Part shown: piece after piece, positions 50,687 through 60,343 of the stretch
Position numbering within the stretch: position 1 is the first letter of the stretch
Layout: the number at the start of each line of letters is the position of its first letter
DNA from: Kutzneria sp. CA-103260
Lineage (GTDB): Bacteria; Actinomycetota; Actinomycetes; Mycobacteriales; Pseudonocardiaceae
DNA length: 64,000 nucleotides
Direction of reading: 5' to 3'
NCBI RefSeq assembly: GCF_018263855.1
Contig: NZ_CP073318.1
Span: forward strand, 5,890,001 to 5,954,000
Notes under the pieces: generated by a model
Databases searched by the model: none
What the model saw: only the letters and a program-made list of their open reading frames with translations
Told to the model about the DNA's origin: nothing
Position numbers and translations under genes: made by a program

Positions 50687-51357
50687 TGACGACGACAGCC
50701 CGGACGAGGGTGCCCCGCAACACAGTGAGCGCGGAGCTCATCGTCACTGCCGCGCTGAGGCTGCTCGACCAGGTCGGCGTCGAGGCGTTCAGCGTCCGCG
50801 CCCTGGCCAAGGAGCTCGGGGTCGCGCCGATGACGCTGTACACCTACTTCCGGGGCAAGGACGAGTTGCTGGATGCCGTGCGCGACCACGCGCTCGGCAA
50901 CGCCGCCCTGACCACCGCGTACGGCGGCTGGCAGCACCAGGTGCGCACCATCTGCCGGCGGCTGCGCGGCCAGATCCTGGAGCACCCGTGCCTGACCTCG
51001 CTGCTCCAGCAGCGTCCGCTGGCCGGGCACGAGTCGGCCGAATCGGCGGAGTCGCTGCTGCGAGCCCTGGTCGAGGCCGGCTTCAACGAGGAGAACGCGG
51101 CGCGGGCGTACACCACGCTGCTGGGCTTCGTGGTCGGCGTGACCACGCTGGAGGTCCGGCTGCTGGAGGAGAACTCCGACCCGGAGCGGCGCGAGAAGGT
51201 CCGGGAAATCATGTCCGGGCTGCCGGCCGACCGCTTCCCCCAGCTGGTCGCGCACACCCCGGCGCTGCGCCACACCATCGGCGGCGACGTCCAGTTCGAG
51301 TTCGGACTGGACCTGGTGATCGCCGGCATGGAGCAGCGTCTGATACTGAGCCCATGA
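50686..51357 (+). CDS. TetR-family regulator
   Basis: 223 residues. The HTH at about 15-62 includes VEAFSVRALAKELGVAPMTLY then TYFRGKDELLDAVRD. The C-terminal domain is of the TetR_C type common in tetracycline-repressor-like proteins with QOR targets. The ATG at 50686 coincides with the operator's right arm, so autorepression is expected. The frame remains open far upstream, but only as an overlap of the antisense genes. Confidence 0.9.
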   Translation: MTTTARTRVPRNTVSAELIVTAALRLLDQVGVEAFSVRALAKELGVAPMTLYTYFRGKDELLDAVRDHALGNAALTTAYGGWQHQVRTICRRLRGQILEHPCLTSLLQQRPLAGHESAESAESLLRALVEAGFNEENAARAYTTLLGFVVGVTTLEVRLLEENSDPERREKVREIMSGLPADRFPQLVAHTPALRHTIGGDVQFEFGLDLVIAGMEQRLILSP

Positions 51358-51370
51358 TGGAAGTTGTCTC

Positions 51371-51901
51371 GTGAACAAGGTGGAGCTTCCCGACGGCACA
51401 TCGCTGCCGCCTCGGCACCCCGACGCGCCCGCGCCCGGCGTGGAACTGCCCGTGCACTACTCGAAGTGCTTCGGCTGCGGTGACATCGACAGCGGCCTGC
51501 ACCTGCGGGCCCGGGCCGGCGACGGGCTCACCGTGGACGGCCGGTTCCACGTCACCGAGCACCACCAGGGCGCGCCCGGCCTGGCCCACGGCGGGCTGCT
51601 GGCCTGCGCGTTCGACGAGGTGCTGGGCATGCTCGGCATGCTCACCCACATCCCGGCCGTGACCGGGCGGCTGGAGACCGACTTCCGGCGCCCCGTGCCG
51701 GTCGGCTCGGTGCTGCACATCCGGGCCCAGGTCGACGGCGTGATCGGCCGCCGGATCTACACCAGCGCCGTCGGCCGGCTCAACGCCGACGACGGCCAGG
51801 TCGCGGTGAACGCCCAGGGCCTGTTCATCGAGGTCGGGCTGGAGCACTTCACCAAGCACGGCCGCGGCCTCGAAGGCCGCGACTTCGAAGTCAACCCCTG
51901 A
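51371..51901 (+). CDS. PaaI/hotdog-fold thioesterase
   Basis: A 176-residue hotdog protein. HHQGAPGLAHGGLLACAFDEVLG is the HGG-containing helix of PaaI-like thioesterases, and TDFRRPVPVGSVLHIRAQV the following strands. An N-terminal CFGCGD motif may bind metal or be structural. The GTG at 51371 follows GGAAG. It overlaps the convergent zapE gene by 11 bases at the 3' end. An acyl-CoA substrate is likely. Confidence 0.88.
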   Translation: MNKVELPDGTSLPPRHPDAPAPGVELPVHYSKCFGCGDIDSGLHLRARAGDGLTVDGRFHVTEHHQGAPGLAHGGLLACAFDEVLGMLGMLTHIPAVTGRLETDFRRPVPVGSVLHIRAQVDGVIGRRIYTSAVGRLNADDGQVAVNAQGLFIEVGLEHFTKHGRGLEGRDFEVNP

Positions 51902-52913
51902 CCCCGGCCTCGCGGGACAGGGCGATCAGCCGCGAGATGGCCCGCAGGTACTTCTTGCGGTAGCCGCCGCGCAGCATCTCCTCGGTGAACAGCTCGTCCA
52001 GCGGCTGCCCCGACACCGCGACCGGCACCGCGCGGTCGTACAGGCGGTCGGCGAAGGCCACCAGCCGCAGCGCCACGTCCTGGTCCGGGGCCGCGTGCAC
52101 GTTCCGCAGGTGCACCGCCGTCACGTCCGAGACCAGGCGTCCGTAGCGGGACGGGTGCAGCTTGGCCAGGTGCGCGCACAGGGCGTCGAAGTCGTCCACA
52201 GTGGACCCCGGCGTCGCCTCGGCGCTCTTCTCCAGCTGCTCGTCGGTCATCGGGTCCGGGGCGTCGGGCAGGCCGCGGTGCCGGTAGTCGGGGCCGTCGA
52301 CCCTGATGACCTCGAACTGCTGGGACAGGCTGCGGATCTCGCGCAGGAAGTCGTCCGCCGCGAACCGCCCCTCCCCCAGCTTCTCCGGCAGCGTGTTCGA
52401 GGTCGCCGCCACGTACGTGCCGGCCGCCGTCAGCTCCTGGAGCAGGCGCGTGACCAGCGTCGTGTCGCCCGGGTCGTCCAGCTCGAACTCGTCGATCGCC
52501 AGCAGACGGTGCTCCGACAGTCGCTTGACCGCCTCCATGAAGCCAAGAGCGCCCACCAGGTGCGTCAGCTCCACGAAGGTGCCGTAGGCCTTGGGGCCCG
52601 GCACCGCGTGCCACAGCGAGGCCAGCAGGTGCGTCTTGCCCACGCCGAAGCCGCCGTCCAGATACAGGCCGCGCTTGCCCTGCTCCTTGGCCGCGAACAG
52701 CGACTTCACCCAGGACCTGGACTGGCTGGCCTTGGCGATCTTGTCGGCGAAGGCCTTGCCCGCCTGCACCGCCGCCGCCTGACTCGGCTCGTCCGGGTTC
52801 GGGATGTACGTGTCGAAGCCGACGTCCCCGAAGCGGGGCGGCGGCACCATCGCCGCCACGATCTCGTCCCCGCTGATCGTGGGATGCCGGTCGATCAGGC
52901 GCGGGGTGGTCAT
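51891..52913 (-). CDS. zapE: Cell division protein ZapE (AFG1-like ATPase)
   Basis: A 340-residue P-loop ATPase. YLDGGFGVGKTHLLASLWH holds Walker A, LLAIDEFELDDPGDT Walker B, and YVAATSNTLPEKLGEGRF the sensor region. This is the ZapE/AFG1 family: in proteobacteria ZapE binds FtsZ; the mitochondrial homologue aids turnover of respiratory subunits. The ATG at 52913 is preferred over a long upstream open frame that has no family similarity. Confidence 0.92.
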   Translation of the reverse strand: MTTPRLIDRHPTISGDEIVAAMVPPPRFGDVGFDTYIPNPDEPSQAAAVQAGKAFADKIAKASQSRSWVKSLFAAKEQGKRGLYLDGGFGVGKTHLLASLWHAVPGPKAYGTFVELTHLVGALGFMEAVKRLSEHRLLAIDEFELDDPGDTTLVTRLLQELTAAGTYVAATSNTLPEKLGEGRFAADDFLREIRSLSQQFEVIRVDGPDYRHRGLPDAPDPMTDEQLEKSAEATPGSTVDDFDALCAHLAKLHPSRYGRLVSDVTAVHLRNVHAAPDQDVALRLVAFADRLYDRAVPVAVSGQPLDELFTEEMLRGGYRKKYLRAISRLIALSREAGVRG

Positions 52914-52946
52914 GCCCGAATCGTAGTGTCGTGCTGGGATGCTCCC

Positions 52947-53696
52947 GTGCGCATGCTCCTGCCTGAGGCCCGTGACATCGACGACATCGAGCTCGAACGG
53001 CTCTACGACTACCCGTCCGAGCTGTCCCGGCCCTGGGTGCAGGTGAACTTCGTCTCCAGCCCCGACGGCGCGGTCACCCTCGGCGGCAAGTCCCAGGGCC
53101 TGTCCGGGCCGGCCGACAAGAAGGTCTTCATGCTCGGCCGGACGCTCGCCGACGTCATCCTGGTCGGGGCCGGCACCGCCGCCATCGAGGGCTACGCCGG
53201 CGTCCAGTCCGGCGAGGTCCGGGCCGCCGTCCGCGCACGCCTCGGCCTGGCTCCCGTGCCGCCCATCGCCGTCGTCTCCCGCCAGGCCACCCTCGACCCG
53301 GCCTCGGACCTCATCGCCTCCCCCTTGGCCCCCACCATCGTCTTCACCTGCTCCGCCGCCCCCGCCTCCCGTCTGGAGGCCCTCTCCGCCGCCGGGGCCG
53401 AGGTCGTCATCACCGGCGACTCCGACGTGAATCTCTCCGTCGCCCTGGCCGAGCTCTCCCGCCGCCGCCTGCACCGCGTCAGCTGCGAAGGCGGCCCGCA
53501 CCTGTTCGGCTCGCTCATCGAGGCCGGCCTCGTCGACCAGCTCTGCCTCACCGTTTCCCCCCGCCTCGCCGGCGGCGACGCCAGCCGCATCGCTGTCGGC
53601 CCTCCCCCGGCGGCCCCCCTCGAACTCGACCTCGCCTCCGTCCTCACCGACGACGGCTTCCTCATGCTCCGCTACCGCTCCCGCCGAGCGGGGTGA
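52947..53696 (+). CDS. Pyrimidine reductase/RibD C-terminal-like protein
   Basis: 249 residues of the dihydrofolate reductase-like RibD_C fold. WVQVNFVSSPDGAVTLGGKS, VILVGAGTAAIEGYAG and VSCEGGPHLFGSLIEAGLVDQL are the family motifs. It lacks the deaminase half of RibD. GTG at 52947, with an ATG two codons later as alternative. It is divergent from zapE with a 33-base gap. A role in riboflavin synthesis or another reduction is open. Confidence 0.88.
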   Translation: MRMLLPEARDIDDIELERLYDYPSELSRPWVQVNFVSSPDGAVTLGGKSQGLSGPADKKVFMLGRTLADVILVGAGTAAIEGYAGVQSGEVRAAVRARLGLAPVPPIAVVSRQATLDPASDLIASPLAPTIVFTCSAAPASRLEALSAAGAEVVITGDSDVNLSVALAELSRRRLHRVSCEGGPHLFGSLIEAGLVDQLCLTVSPRLAGGDASRIAVGPPPAAPLELDLASVLTDDGFLMLRYRSRRAG

Positions 53697-53993
53697 GGAA
53701 GGTCGGGAGGTTCGACCCGCCCACCCGCGAAAACTCGGCTTCCCCACCCAACATTCGGGTCGAATCCGGGTTCCCACCCACCGGTCGGGTCGGCTCGGTC
53801 GCCGCACTCACCGCGCGGGTGGGAACCGGCCGCCGACCGCCGCCATCCGGCGGCCGAGGTTCCTCCGTTCGCGGGCTGACCCCGGCGGTTGTTCGTGCCG
53901 ATAACATCAGGTTCGCCGGCGAGGTCCGCTCCACCCGACCGCATGATCTAATGATCTTGTTGTCGGCTGAAGCAGTTCGGTCGGAGGTGAGCA
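53697..53993. other. Intergenic region with inverted repeat
   Basis: About 300 bases without a convincing gene. It contains GGTTCCCACCC (53769-53779) and GGGTGGGAACC (53817-53827), perfect 11-base arms, amid several GGGTCGG-like repeats that suggest a terminator for the reductase gene. The AT-richer stretch near 53940-53970 probably holds the promoter of the RDD gene. Confidence 0.5.
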
Positions 53994-54524
53994 GTGCGGC
54001 GTCACGTCCAGCCACGGGCCGGGTCCATGGCCCGCACCGAGGCCTGCCTGGTGGACTGCCTGATCGCGCTCACCTGGTTCCTGTTGCTCGGCGGAGTGGC
54101 GATCGGGCTGCGCGAGTTAGGCCTCGAACCGCACTGGACAGCCTCCAGCGAGCTGTCCGCGGACCTGGTCACGCTGGCCCTCGGCCTGGTGCCGGTCGGC
54201 ATCTACCTGGTGCTCACCGAGACCAGCCGCCGCCAGGGCAGCCTCGGCAAGCGCCGCGTCGGACTCCGGGTCGTCCGCGCCGACGGCACCCGGGCCAACG
54301 CCTGGCAGCTGGCCCTGCGCACGGCCATCAAGCTCAGCCCCTGGTTCCTCGCCCATCTCGGGCTCAGCCGCCTCTGGATGCACCTCGGCACCGAGCAGAC
54401 CGCGTGCTTCTGCCTGTTCTGCGTCTACGTCATCGTGCCGGTCAGCATCGGCCTGGCCCTCGTGCACCCGCAGCGCCGGGCCCTGCACGACTGGCTCACC
54501 GGCACCCGCGTCGTCGGCGACTGA
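53994..54524 (+). CDS. RDD-family membrane protein
   Basis: 176 residues with four hydrophobic segments. MARTEACLVDCLIAL (Arg then Asp in the first helix) and GSLGKRRVGLRVVRADG are the RDD signatures. The GTG at 53994 follows GGAGG. It converges on the tautomerase gene with a single base between the stop codons. Function unknown; some RDD proteins are Na+/H+ antiporters. Confidence 0.85.
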   Translation: MRRHVQPRAGSMARTEACLVDCLIALTWFLLLGGVAIGLRELGLEPHWTASSELSADLVTLALGLVPVGIYLVLTETSRRQGSLGKRRVGLRVVRADGTRANAWQLALRTAIKLSPWFLAHLGLSRLWMHLGTEQTACFCLFCVYVIVPVSIGLALVHPQRRALHDWLTGTRVVGD

Positions 54525-54525
54525 G

Positions 54526-54732
54526 TCAGCGCTGCTGGAGCTTGGCCAGGGTGAGCACCTCGCCGCGGATGCCCCAGCCGCCGTCGACGACCTCGTCGAC
54601 GAGGACCATGGTGTTGTCCCGGGCGGCGTCGCCGAACAGCCCGGCGTACAGGTCGGTGACCTTGGTGACGAGTTCTTCCTTCTGCTGCGCGGAAAGCAGG
54701 CCGGCGGGGACCTTCAGGTTGGCGAACGGCAT
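54526..54732 (-). CDS. 4-oxalocrotonate tautomerase-family protein
   Basis: A 68-residue tautomerase. The ATG at 54732 makes Pro the second residue (MPFANLKVPAG), the catalytic base after Met removal. LSAQQKEELVTKVTDLYAGLFG is the family helix, and MVLVDEV the following strand. It is divergent from the XRE regulator at 54867. Confidence 0.92.
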   Translation of the reverse strand: MPFANLKVPAGLLSAQQKEELVTKVTDLYAGLFGDAARDNTMVLVDEVVDGGWGIRGEVLTLAKLQQR

Positions 54733-54816
54733 GATCGACTCCAAGGGTTGTGTTCCGTTGTGGACACCGTCGACTCTGCGCGATCCGACCGACCGTAACC
54801 AGGCGCTGTTGATCCG

Positions 54817-54831
54817 GGGGACGCCGTCCCC
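54817..54831. promoter_or_regulatory. Palindrome between tautomerase and XRE genes
   Basis: GGGGACG-C-CGTCCCC is a perfect 15-base palindrome in the divergent intergenic region, 36 bases before the XRE start. A likely operator of the XRE regulator. Confidence 0.55.
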
Positions 54832-54866
54832 TGGCTAGCGGACGGGTGTCGGATGAGACTGGGGCC

Positions 54867-55697
54867 GTGGACCTTGTCGAGCTGGGGCTGTTCCTGCAAT
54901 CGCGGCGTGCGCGGATAACGCCGGCCGAGGTGGGGCTGCCGACCGGCCCGCGGCGGCGGGTGCCGGGGCTGCGGCGGGACGAGGTCGCACAGCTGGCGGG
55001 CGCCTCCGTCGACTACTACACCGAGCTGGAACGCGGTCGTGGGGCGCAGCCGTCGACGCAGATGCTGGCCGCGCTGGCCCGGGCGCTGCGCCTCGACTTC
55101 GACGAGCGCGAGCACCTGTTCCGCCTCGCCGGACGGCCGGCCCCCGCTGGCGGCGGCCCCTCCGCGCACATCGCCCCGGCCATGCTGGCGCTGCTCGACC
55201 GGCTCGACGAGACGCCCGCCCGGATCATCACCGACCTGCACGAGACGCTGGTGCAGAACCGGCTCGCCACCGCCCTGCTCGGCCCGGCCGATCCGGACAG
55301 CTTCGTGGCGCGGTGGTTCACGGATCCCGGCTGCCGGTCGATCTACCCCGAGGCCGACCACCCGCACCACGCCAAGGTCCTGGTGGCCGACCTGCGTGCG
55401 GCCGTGGCACGACGAGGCGACGACGGATCGGCCACCGCGCTGGTGACCCGACTTCGCAGCGCCAGCAAGGAGTTCGCCGCGCTGTGGGACACCGGGGACG
55501 TGGCCGTGCGGCGAGGCGAGCGCAAGCGGGTCAACCACCCGGAGCTGGGCGTGGTCGACATCCACTGCCAGAACCTGTTCAGCGAGGACGGCCGGCAACG
55601 GCTCCAGTTCTTCACCGCCCCGCCCGGCAGCCCGGCGGTCGAGCAGCTGAAGCTGTTGTCGGTCATCGGAGTCCAGGAGTTCGCCGACCCCAGCTGA
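54867..55697 (+). CDS. XRE regulator with MmyB-like ligand domain
   Basis: About 276 residues. The HTH (about 5-75) has LGLFLQSRRARITPAEVGLP then RRVPGLRRDEVAQLAGASVDYY. The C-terminal MmyB-like domain (about 95-270) has the PAS-like pattern ARIITDLHETLVQNRLATALLG. The GTG at 54867 is chosen; a GTG at 54846 is possible. These regulators commonly control a divergent oxidoreductase or tautomerase gene, matching the layout here. Confidence 0.9.
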   Translation: MDLVELGLFLQSRRARITPAEVGLPTGPRRRVPGLRRDEVAQLAGASVDYYTELERGRGAQPSTQMLAALARALRLDFDEREHLFRLAGRPAPAGGGPSAHIAPAMLALLDRLDETPARIITDLHETLVQNRLATALLGPADPDSFVARWFTDPGCRSIYPEADHPHHAKVLVADLRAAVARRGDDGSATALVTRLRSASKEFAALWDTGDVAVRRGERKRVNHPELGVVDIHCQNLFSEDGRQRLQFFTAPPGSPAVEQLKLLSVIGVQEFADPS

Positions 55698-55752
55698 TCG
55701 CGCCCCCGGAGACGAACCGCCGTCGCTCCGGGGCCTTGTCTCGTTGTGTCGG

Positions 55753-57900
55753 CTACTTGAGGCCGGCGGCGTCCATGCCGCGCAGCTCCTTCTTCAGGTC
55801 GGCGATCTCGTCGCGGATCCGGCCGGCCAGCTCGAACTGGAGGTCCCGCGCCGCCGCCATCATCTGGTCGGTGAGCTGCTGCACGAGGTCGGCCAGCTCG
55901 GCCCGCGGCATGTTCTTGACGTCCCGCTCCACCAGCACGCCCGGCGACACGGCCTTGCCGTCGCCGGTGGCCCGCTTGCCCCGCGAGGAGTTCCGGCCGG
56001 AGCCGCCGACCTTGACCTCCTCGCTGTCCTCGGCCTCGGCGTACACCTTGTCCAGGATGTCGGCGATCTTCTTGCGCAGCGGCTGCGGGTCGATGCCCTT
56101 CTCGGTGTTGTAGGCGATCTGCTTGGCCCGCCGGCGGTTGGTCTCGTCGATGGCGTACTGCATCGAGTCGGTGATCTTGTCGGCGTACATGTGCACCTCG
56201 CCCGACACGTTACGGGCGGCACGGCCGATGGTCTGGATCAACGAGGTCCCGGAGCGCAGGAAGCCCTCCTTGTCGGCGTCGAGGATCGCCACCAGCGACA
56301 CCTCGGGCAGGTCCAGGCCCTCCCGCAGCAGGTTGATGCCGACCAGCACGTCGTAGTCGCCCAGCCGCAGCTGCCGCAGCAGCTCGACCCGCCGCAGGGT
56401 GTCCACTTCGGAGTGCAGGTACCGGACCCGGATACCCAGCTCCAGCAGGTAGTCGGTGAGGTCCTCGGCCATCTTCTTGGTCAGGGTGGTGACCAGCACG
56501 CGCTCGTCCCGCTCGGCCCGCACCCGGATCTCGTGCACCAGGTCGTCGATCTGGCCCTCGGTCGGCTTGATCACCACCTGCGGGTCGACCAGGCCGGTCG
56601 GGCGGATCACCTGCTCCACGAACTCGCCGCCGGCCTGCCCCATCTCGTACGGGCCGGGCGTCGCCGACAGGTACAGCGTCTGGCCGATCCGGTCCTGGAA
56701 CTCCTCCCAGGTCAGCGGCCGGTTGTCCAGCGCGCTGGGCAGCCGGAAGCCGTGCTCGACCAGGTTGCGCTTGCGGGACGCGTCGCCCTCGTACATGCCG
56801 CCGATCTGCGGCACGGTCACGTGCGACTCGTCGATGACCAGCAGGAAGTCCTCGGGGAAGTAGTCGATCAGGGTGGCCGGCGCGCTGCCGGCGCCGCGGC
56901 CGTCGATGTGCCGGGAGTAGTTCTCGATGCCGGAGCAGAAGCCGACCTGGCGCATCATCTCGATGTCGTAGGTGGTGCGCATGCGCAGCCGCTGCGCCTC
57001 CAGCAGCTTGCCCTGCTTCTCCATCCGGGCCAGCGACTCGGCCAGCTCGGCCTCGATGCCGGCGATGGCCTTCTCCATCCGCTCCGGCCCGGCCACGTAG
57101 TGCGTCGCCGGGAAGATCCGCAGCTCGTCCACCTCGCGCACGATGTCGCCGGTCAGCGGGTGCAGGTAGTACAGCCGGTCGATCTCGTCGCCGAAGAACT
57201 CGACCCGCACGGCCAGCTCCTCGTAGGCCGGGATGATCTCCACGGTGTCGCCGCGCACCCGGAACGTGCCACGGGCGAACGCGATGTCGTTGCGGGTGTA
57301 CTGCACGTCGACCAGGGCCCGCAGGAACAGGTCGCGCTCCACCTCGCCGCCGACCTTCAGCTGCACCGAGCGGTCCAGGTAGGACTGGGGCGTGCCCAGG
57401 CCGTAGATGCACGACACCGAGGCCACCACGATGGTGTCCCGCCGGGTCAGCAGGCTCATCGTGGCCGAGTGGCGCAGCCGCTCCACGTCCTCGTTGATCG
57501 AGGAGTCCTTCTCGATGTAGGTGTCGGTCTGCGGGATGTAGGCCTCGGGCTGGTAGTAGTCGTAGTAGCTGACGAAGTACTCCACGGCGTTGTCCGGGAA
57601 GAACCCCTTCAGCTCGTTGGCCAGCTGCGCGGCCAGCGTCTTGTTGGGGGCCATCACCAGCGTCGGCCGCTGCAGCTTCTCCACCAGCCAGGCCGTGGTG
57701 GCCGACTTGCCGGTGCCGGTGGCGCCCAGCAGCACCACGTCCGGCTCACCCTTCTTCAGCCGCTGCTCCAGCTCGGCGATGGCCTGCGGCTGGTCGCCCG
57801 ACGGCTGGTAGTCGGCGACCACCCTGAACCGCCCGTCGGCGCGCGGGATGTCGCTGACCGGCCGGAACTGCGAGGACGCGAGCACAGGTGAATCTGCCAC
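55753..57900 (-). CDS. uvrB: Excinuclease ABC subunit B
   Basis: A 715-residue nucleotide excision repair helicase. [14 protein letters not shown] is Walker [13 protein letters not shown] the damage-sensing beta-hairpin, [12 protein letters not shown] the DEAH-like box, and the C-terminal UVR domain ends the protein ([20 protein letters not shown]). The GTG at 57900 follows a -10-like TACTCT at leaderless spacing; an ATG at 57936 is in frame. uvrB with coaE and rpsA nearby matches the order in mycobacteria. Confidence 0.97.
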   Translation of the reverse strand: MADSPVLASSQFRPVSDIPRADGRFRVVADYQPSGDQPQAIAELEQRLKKGEPDVVLLGATGTGKSATTAWLVEKLQRPTLVMAPNKTLAAQLANELKGFFPDNAVEYFVSYYDYYQPEAYIPQTDTYIEKDSSINEDVERLRHSATMSLLTRRDTIVVASVSCIYGLGTPQSYLDRSVQLKVGGEVERDLFLRALVDVQYTRNDIAFARGTFRVRGDTVEIIPAYEELAVRVEFFGDEIDRLYYLHPLTGDIVREVDELRIFPATHYVAGPERMEKAIAGIEAELAESLARMEKQGKLLEAQRLRMRTTYDIEMMRQVGFCSGIENYSRHIDGRGAGSAPATLIDYFPEDFLLVIDESHVTVPQIGGMYEGDASRKRNLVEHGFRLPSALDNRPLTWEEFQDRIGQTLYLSATPGPYEMGQAGGEFVEQVIRPTGLVDPQVVIKPTEGQIDDLVHEIRVRAERDERVLVTTLTKKMAEDLTDYLLELGIRVRYLHSEVDTLRRVELLRQLRLGDYDVLVGINLLREGLDLPEVSLVAILDADKEGFLRSGTSLIQTIGRAARNVSGEVHMYADKITDSMQYAIDETNRRRAKQIAYNTEKGIDPQPLRKKIADILDKVYAEAEDSEEVKVGGSGRNSSRGKRATGDGKAVSPGVLVERDVKNMPRAELADLVQQLTDQMMAAARDLQFELAGRIRDEIADLKKELRGMDAAGLK

Positions 57901-57936
57901 GCCCCCAAGAGTAGGACGCACCCCTGACAGTTTCAT

Positions 57937-58087
57937 GGCGCCGCCTTCGGCAGCGCGGCTCGGCCCCCGGGTAGCCGATGCCTCGCCCTTGCCGGATTTC
58001 GCCCGCCGCATCCAGCTACCTGGTGAGGCACGTCGGGTGGCGGCGGCCGAAATCCGCCAACCAGGCGAAGCATCGGCGGGGCCTCGC
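57937..58087 (-). repeat. Dispersed inverted repeat, family B copy 3
   Basis: The reverse complement of this segment is nearly identical to 18594-18743, including the trailing hairpin that ends GGCGCC. The centre differs from the other two copies while the arms are kept. Here it lies between divergent genes, upstream of uvrB. Confidence 0.9.
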
Positions 58088-58238
58088 GCTGTCGTGTCGA
58101 CAAGGTTCAGTGCGCGTGATCCAAATCACTACCCGCCAACCTAATGGGCGCGCAAACATCCTTCATGTATCGGATCCACCACGGCACGGCGATATTCATC
58201 CGCCATTTCGCCGCACCGTTGAACCGGGAGGCTCTTTC

Positions 58239-58889
58239 ATGCGTTCCACCATTGCTGTCGGGTTGGTCTGCGCCGCCGGGGCGGTCATGCTGAGCGCCTG
58301 TGGAGGTGCCCAGATCAGCGCCACGATCACCCCGTCGACCAGCGGGAACAGCAGCACCAGCGCGCCGGCGCCGACCACCACCGCGCAGGCCTCCGACAAC
58401 GGCGGAAGCTCGACGCAAACGGGCGGCAATGGCACTCAGCAGGTGGTGTCCAGCAATCCGTCGAACTGCAAGTCGGGCGAGCTGAAACTGACCTTCGGGC
58501 ACGACTCCGACCACGCGATGCAGAAGACGTACACCTCGCTCCAGTTCACCAATGTCGGCCAGCGCACCTGCACGCTGCAGGGCTTCCCGGGCGTCTCCTA
58601 CGTGACCGGCGACAACGGCCAGCAGGTCGGCCTGGCCGCCAACCGCACCGGCAACCTCGGCGCGGCCGTCACGCTCCGTCCCGGCGGCAGCACCAACGCC
58701 GGCCTGGTCATGGTGAACCCGGACCCCTACCCGGCCGACCAGTGCAAGCAGGTCGACGTGCGCGGCCTGCGGGTCTACCCGCCGAACGAGACCGCCGCGA
58801 TGTTCCTGCCGACCTCGGGCGCGACCTGCTCCGGCAACGTCGGCCCGCTGCTCACCGTGAGCAGCGTCGGCACCTCCGCCACGAGTTGA
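58239..58889 (+). CDS. DUF4232 lipoprotein
   Basis: 216 residues. MRSTIAVGLVCAAGAVMLSACGG is a lipoprotein signal with the lipobox LSAC. A Ser/Thr/Gly-rich linker (about 27-75) leads to a beta-sandwich DUF4232 domain with CKSGELKLTFG, QFTNVGQRTCTLQGFPGVSY and paired Cys. The ATG at 58239 follows GGGAGG. It is probably on the cell surface; function unknown. AT-richer DNA at about 58120-58200 should hold its promoter. Confidence 0.88.
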   Translation: MRSTIAVGLVCAAGAVMLSACGGAQISATITPSTSGNSSTSAPAPTTTAQASDNGGSSTQTGGNGTQQVVSSNPSNCKSGELKLTFGHDSDHAMQKTYTSLQFTNVGQRTCTLQGFPGVSYVTGDNGQQVGLAANRTGNLGAAVTLRPGGSTNAGLVMVNPDPYPADQCKQVDVRGLRVYPPNETAAMFLPTSGATCSGNVGPLLTVSSVGTSATS

Positions 58890-58972
58890 CCGAACGCCAC
58901 CGGTCGGCAGCGGACGGAATATGACCCTGCCGGAGGATGGCAGCGGAGCCTCGCAGGTCACACGATGTCGGC

Positions 58973-59521
58973 ATGACCGTCGAACTGCCCACCCAGGTCC
59001 GGACCGAGACCCACGTCCACCCGCCGAAGGTCGAGCTGTTCGACGTGGATGCGATGACCAACACGGACCCCAAGCGCCAGGTGCGGGCGGTCGACGAGTA
59101 CCGACGCGCCGAACACGGCCTCTACATGTCGCGCGCCGTGGTCGGGCACCCGAAGCTGAAGCACTTCGAGTCATGGCTGCTACCAGGGCACGGCCTGCGG
59201 GTCACCAAGCAGAGCTGGTGGCCGGGACACGAGCGGGACTTCGACTTCTACGTCGACGTGGTCCGCGTGCAGCCCGGCGAGCGGGTGTGGCGGACCGTGG
59301 ACCTCTACCTGGACCTGTTGGTGCGCACCGGCCGTGAGGTCGAGGTGCTGGACACCGACGAGCTGATGGCCGCCGTCCGGCTGGGTGTGCTCAGCGCCCA
59401 GGACGCCCAGTCGGCCCTGGAGGTCACCTACCGGGCGGTGGCCGGGATCGCTGCGCACGGTTACGACATCCAGCGGTGGCTGGCCGCCGAGGACGTTCAC
59501 CTCACCTGGGCCAATAGCTGA
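58973..59521 (+). CDS. DUF402 domain protein
   Basis: A 182-residue cytoplasmic protein of the DUF402/FomD-like fold. KHFESWLLPGHGLRVTKQSWW, YVDVVRVQPGERVWRTVDLYLD and EVLDTDELMAAV match the family, some of whose members are nucleoside-diphosphate phosphohydrolases. The ATG at 58973 is chosen; upstream in-frame starts precede a likely promoter. It lies just before a related gene. Confidence 0.82.
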   Translation: MTVELPTQVRTETHVHPPKVELFDVDAMTNTDPKRQVRAVDEYRRAEHGLYMSRAVVGHPKLKHFESWLLPGHGLRVTKQSWWPGHERDFDFYVDVVRVQPGERVWRTVDLYLDLLVRTGREVEVLDTDELMAAVRLGVLSAQDAQSALEVTYRAVAGIAAHGYDIQRWLAAEDVHLTWANS

Positions 59522-59661
59522 TGGCGGGATTCGAGGTCAAGAGCCGTTCGACTGATCAGGACTCTCGCAACCCATTCGGTATCCAAACGGCCACAATGCG
59601 TGATGTAACGAATCGACCCGGACGGTCACCACACGAACACCTAGGGCTACCCTCGGGTCGC

Positions 59662-60180
59662 GTGGGAACGGTCATCACTCCGCAGCTGGTCGACACCGTC
59701 GACACCTTCACCGGGGTCCGGAGCTATTCGTCCGGCGGCACCAGGCACCTGACGACATGCCAGGTGGAACGGTGGGGACTCCGGATGGAATGTCCGACAC
59801 CCGAGGACCCGTTCTCCGACGGCGAGGTCACCTGGCTGCTGCCCGACCTGGGCCTGCGCCTGACCCACCTGCGCTCGCGGTCCCGGCACGGCCGGCCGAC
59901 GCCGAGCACCCTGACCGCCGTGCGGGTGCAGCGTGACTCCCGCTCGTGGCGCACCACCGACCTGCTGCTAGGGCTGGCCGTGCCGGGCGGCACCACCGCC
60001 CGCATCGTGCGCTCCGAGGAGTTCGCCGCCGCCGTCGCCGGCCGGGTGCTCCGCCCCGGGGACGCCGACCTGGCGCTGCGCACCGTGCACCGGACGCTCG
60101 AGGAGATCAGCCACTTCCGCCACGACCTCAACGCGTGGCTGAACCACCTGGACATCTTCGACGTCTGGCCGCCCCTGTAA
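59662..60180 (+). CDS. Second DUF402-like protein
   Basis: 172 residues, related to the preceding protein: WLLPDLGLRLTHLRSRSRHGR and SWRTTDLLLGLAVPGGTTARI are the matching segments, and both end in a helical tail with YDIQRWL or HDLNAWL. The GTG at 59662 is preferred to an in-frame ATG at 59521 that overlaps the upstream stop, because 59522-59661 is AT-richer and has a -10-like TACCCT at leaderless spacing. Function unknown. Confidence 0.7.
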   Translation: MGTVITPQLVDTVDTFTGVRSYSSGGTRHLTTCQVERWGLRMECPTPEDPFSDGEVTWLLPDLGLRLTHLRSRSRHGRPTPSTLTAVRVQRDSRSWRTTDLLLGLAVPGGTTARIVRSEEFAAAVAGRVLRPGDADLALRTVHRTLEEISHFRHDLNAWLNHLDIFDVWPPL

Positions 60181-60286
60181 GGACTTGCTCGCCCGGTAGC
60201 GCGTCCCGGGCGAAGTCGCAGTGGCCGATCCCCGCCCGGCCACGCCTGCGGCTCCGTTAGGCGGGGACCAGCTTCGTCCGTCGCAT

Positions 60287-60328
60287 GTGAGTGGCTCACT
60301 TGACCCGGAGGCCAAGTGGGCCACTCAC
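60287..60328. terminator. Hairpin between DUF402 and coaE genes
   Basis: GTGAGTGGCTCACTTG (60287-60302) and CAAGTGGGCCACTCAC (60313-60328) pair with one mismatch across a 10-base loop, between convergent genes. The rest of 60181-60343 shows no gene. Confidence 0.7.
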
Positions 60329-60343
60329 GTGCGTCAGGGGGCG

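Noticed and set aside
48037-51357. A 1106-residue plus-strand frame ending in the TetR regulator
   Set aside because: Only the last 223 residues match a known family; the rest is antisense to the ABC-F and quinone oxidoreductase genes, and the divergent operator fixes the start at 50686.
59521-59661. Upstream start of the second DUF402 gene at 59521 (TGATG overlap)
   Set aside because: The extra 47 residues show no family similarity and the DNA there is AT-richer with a -10-like box, so it is more likely promoter; the choice is not certain.
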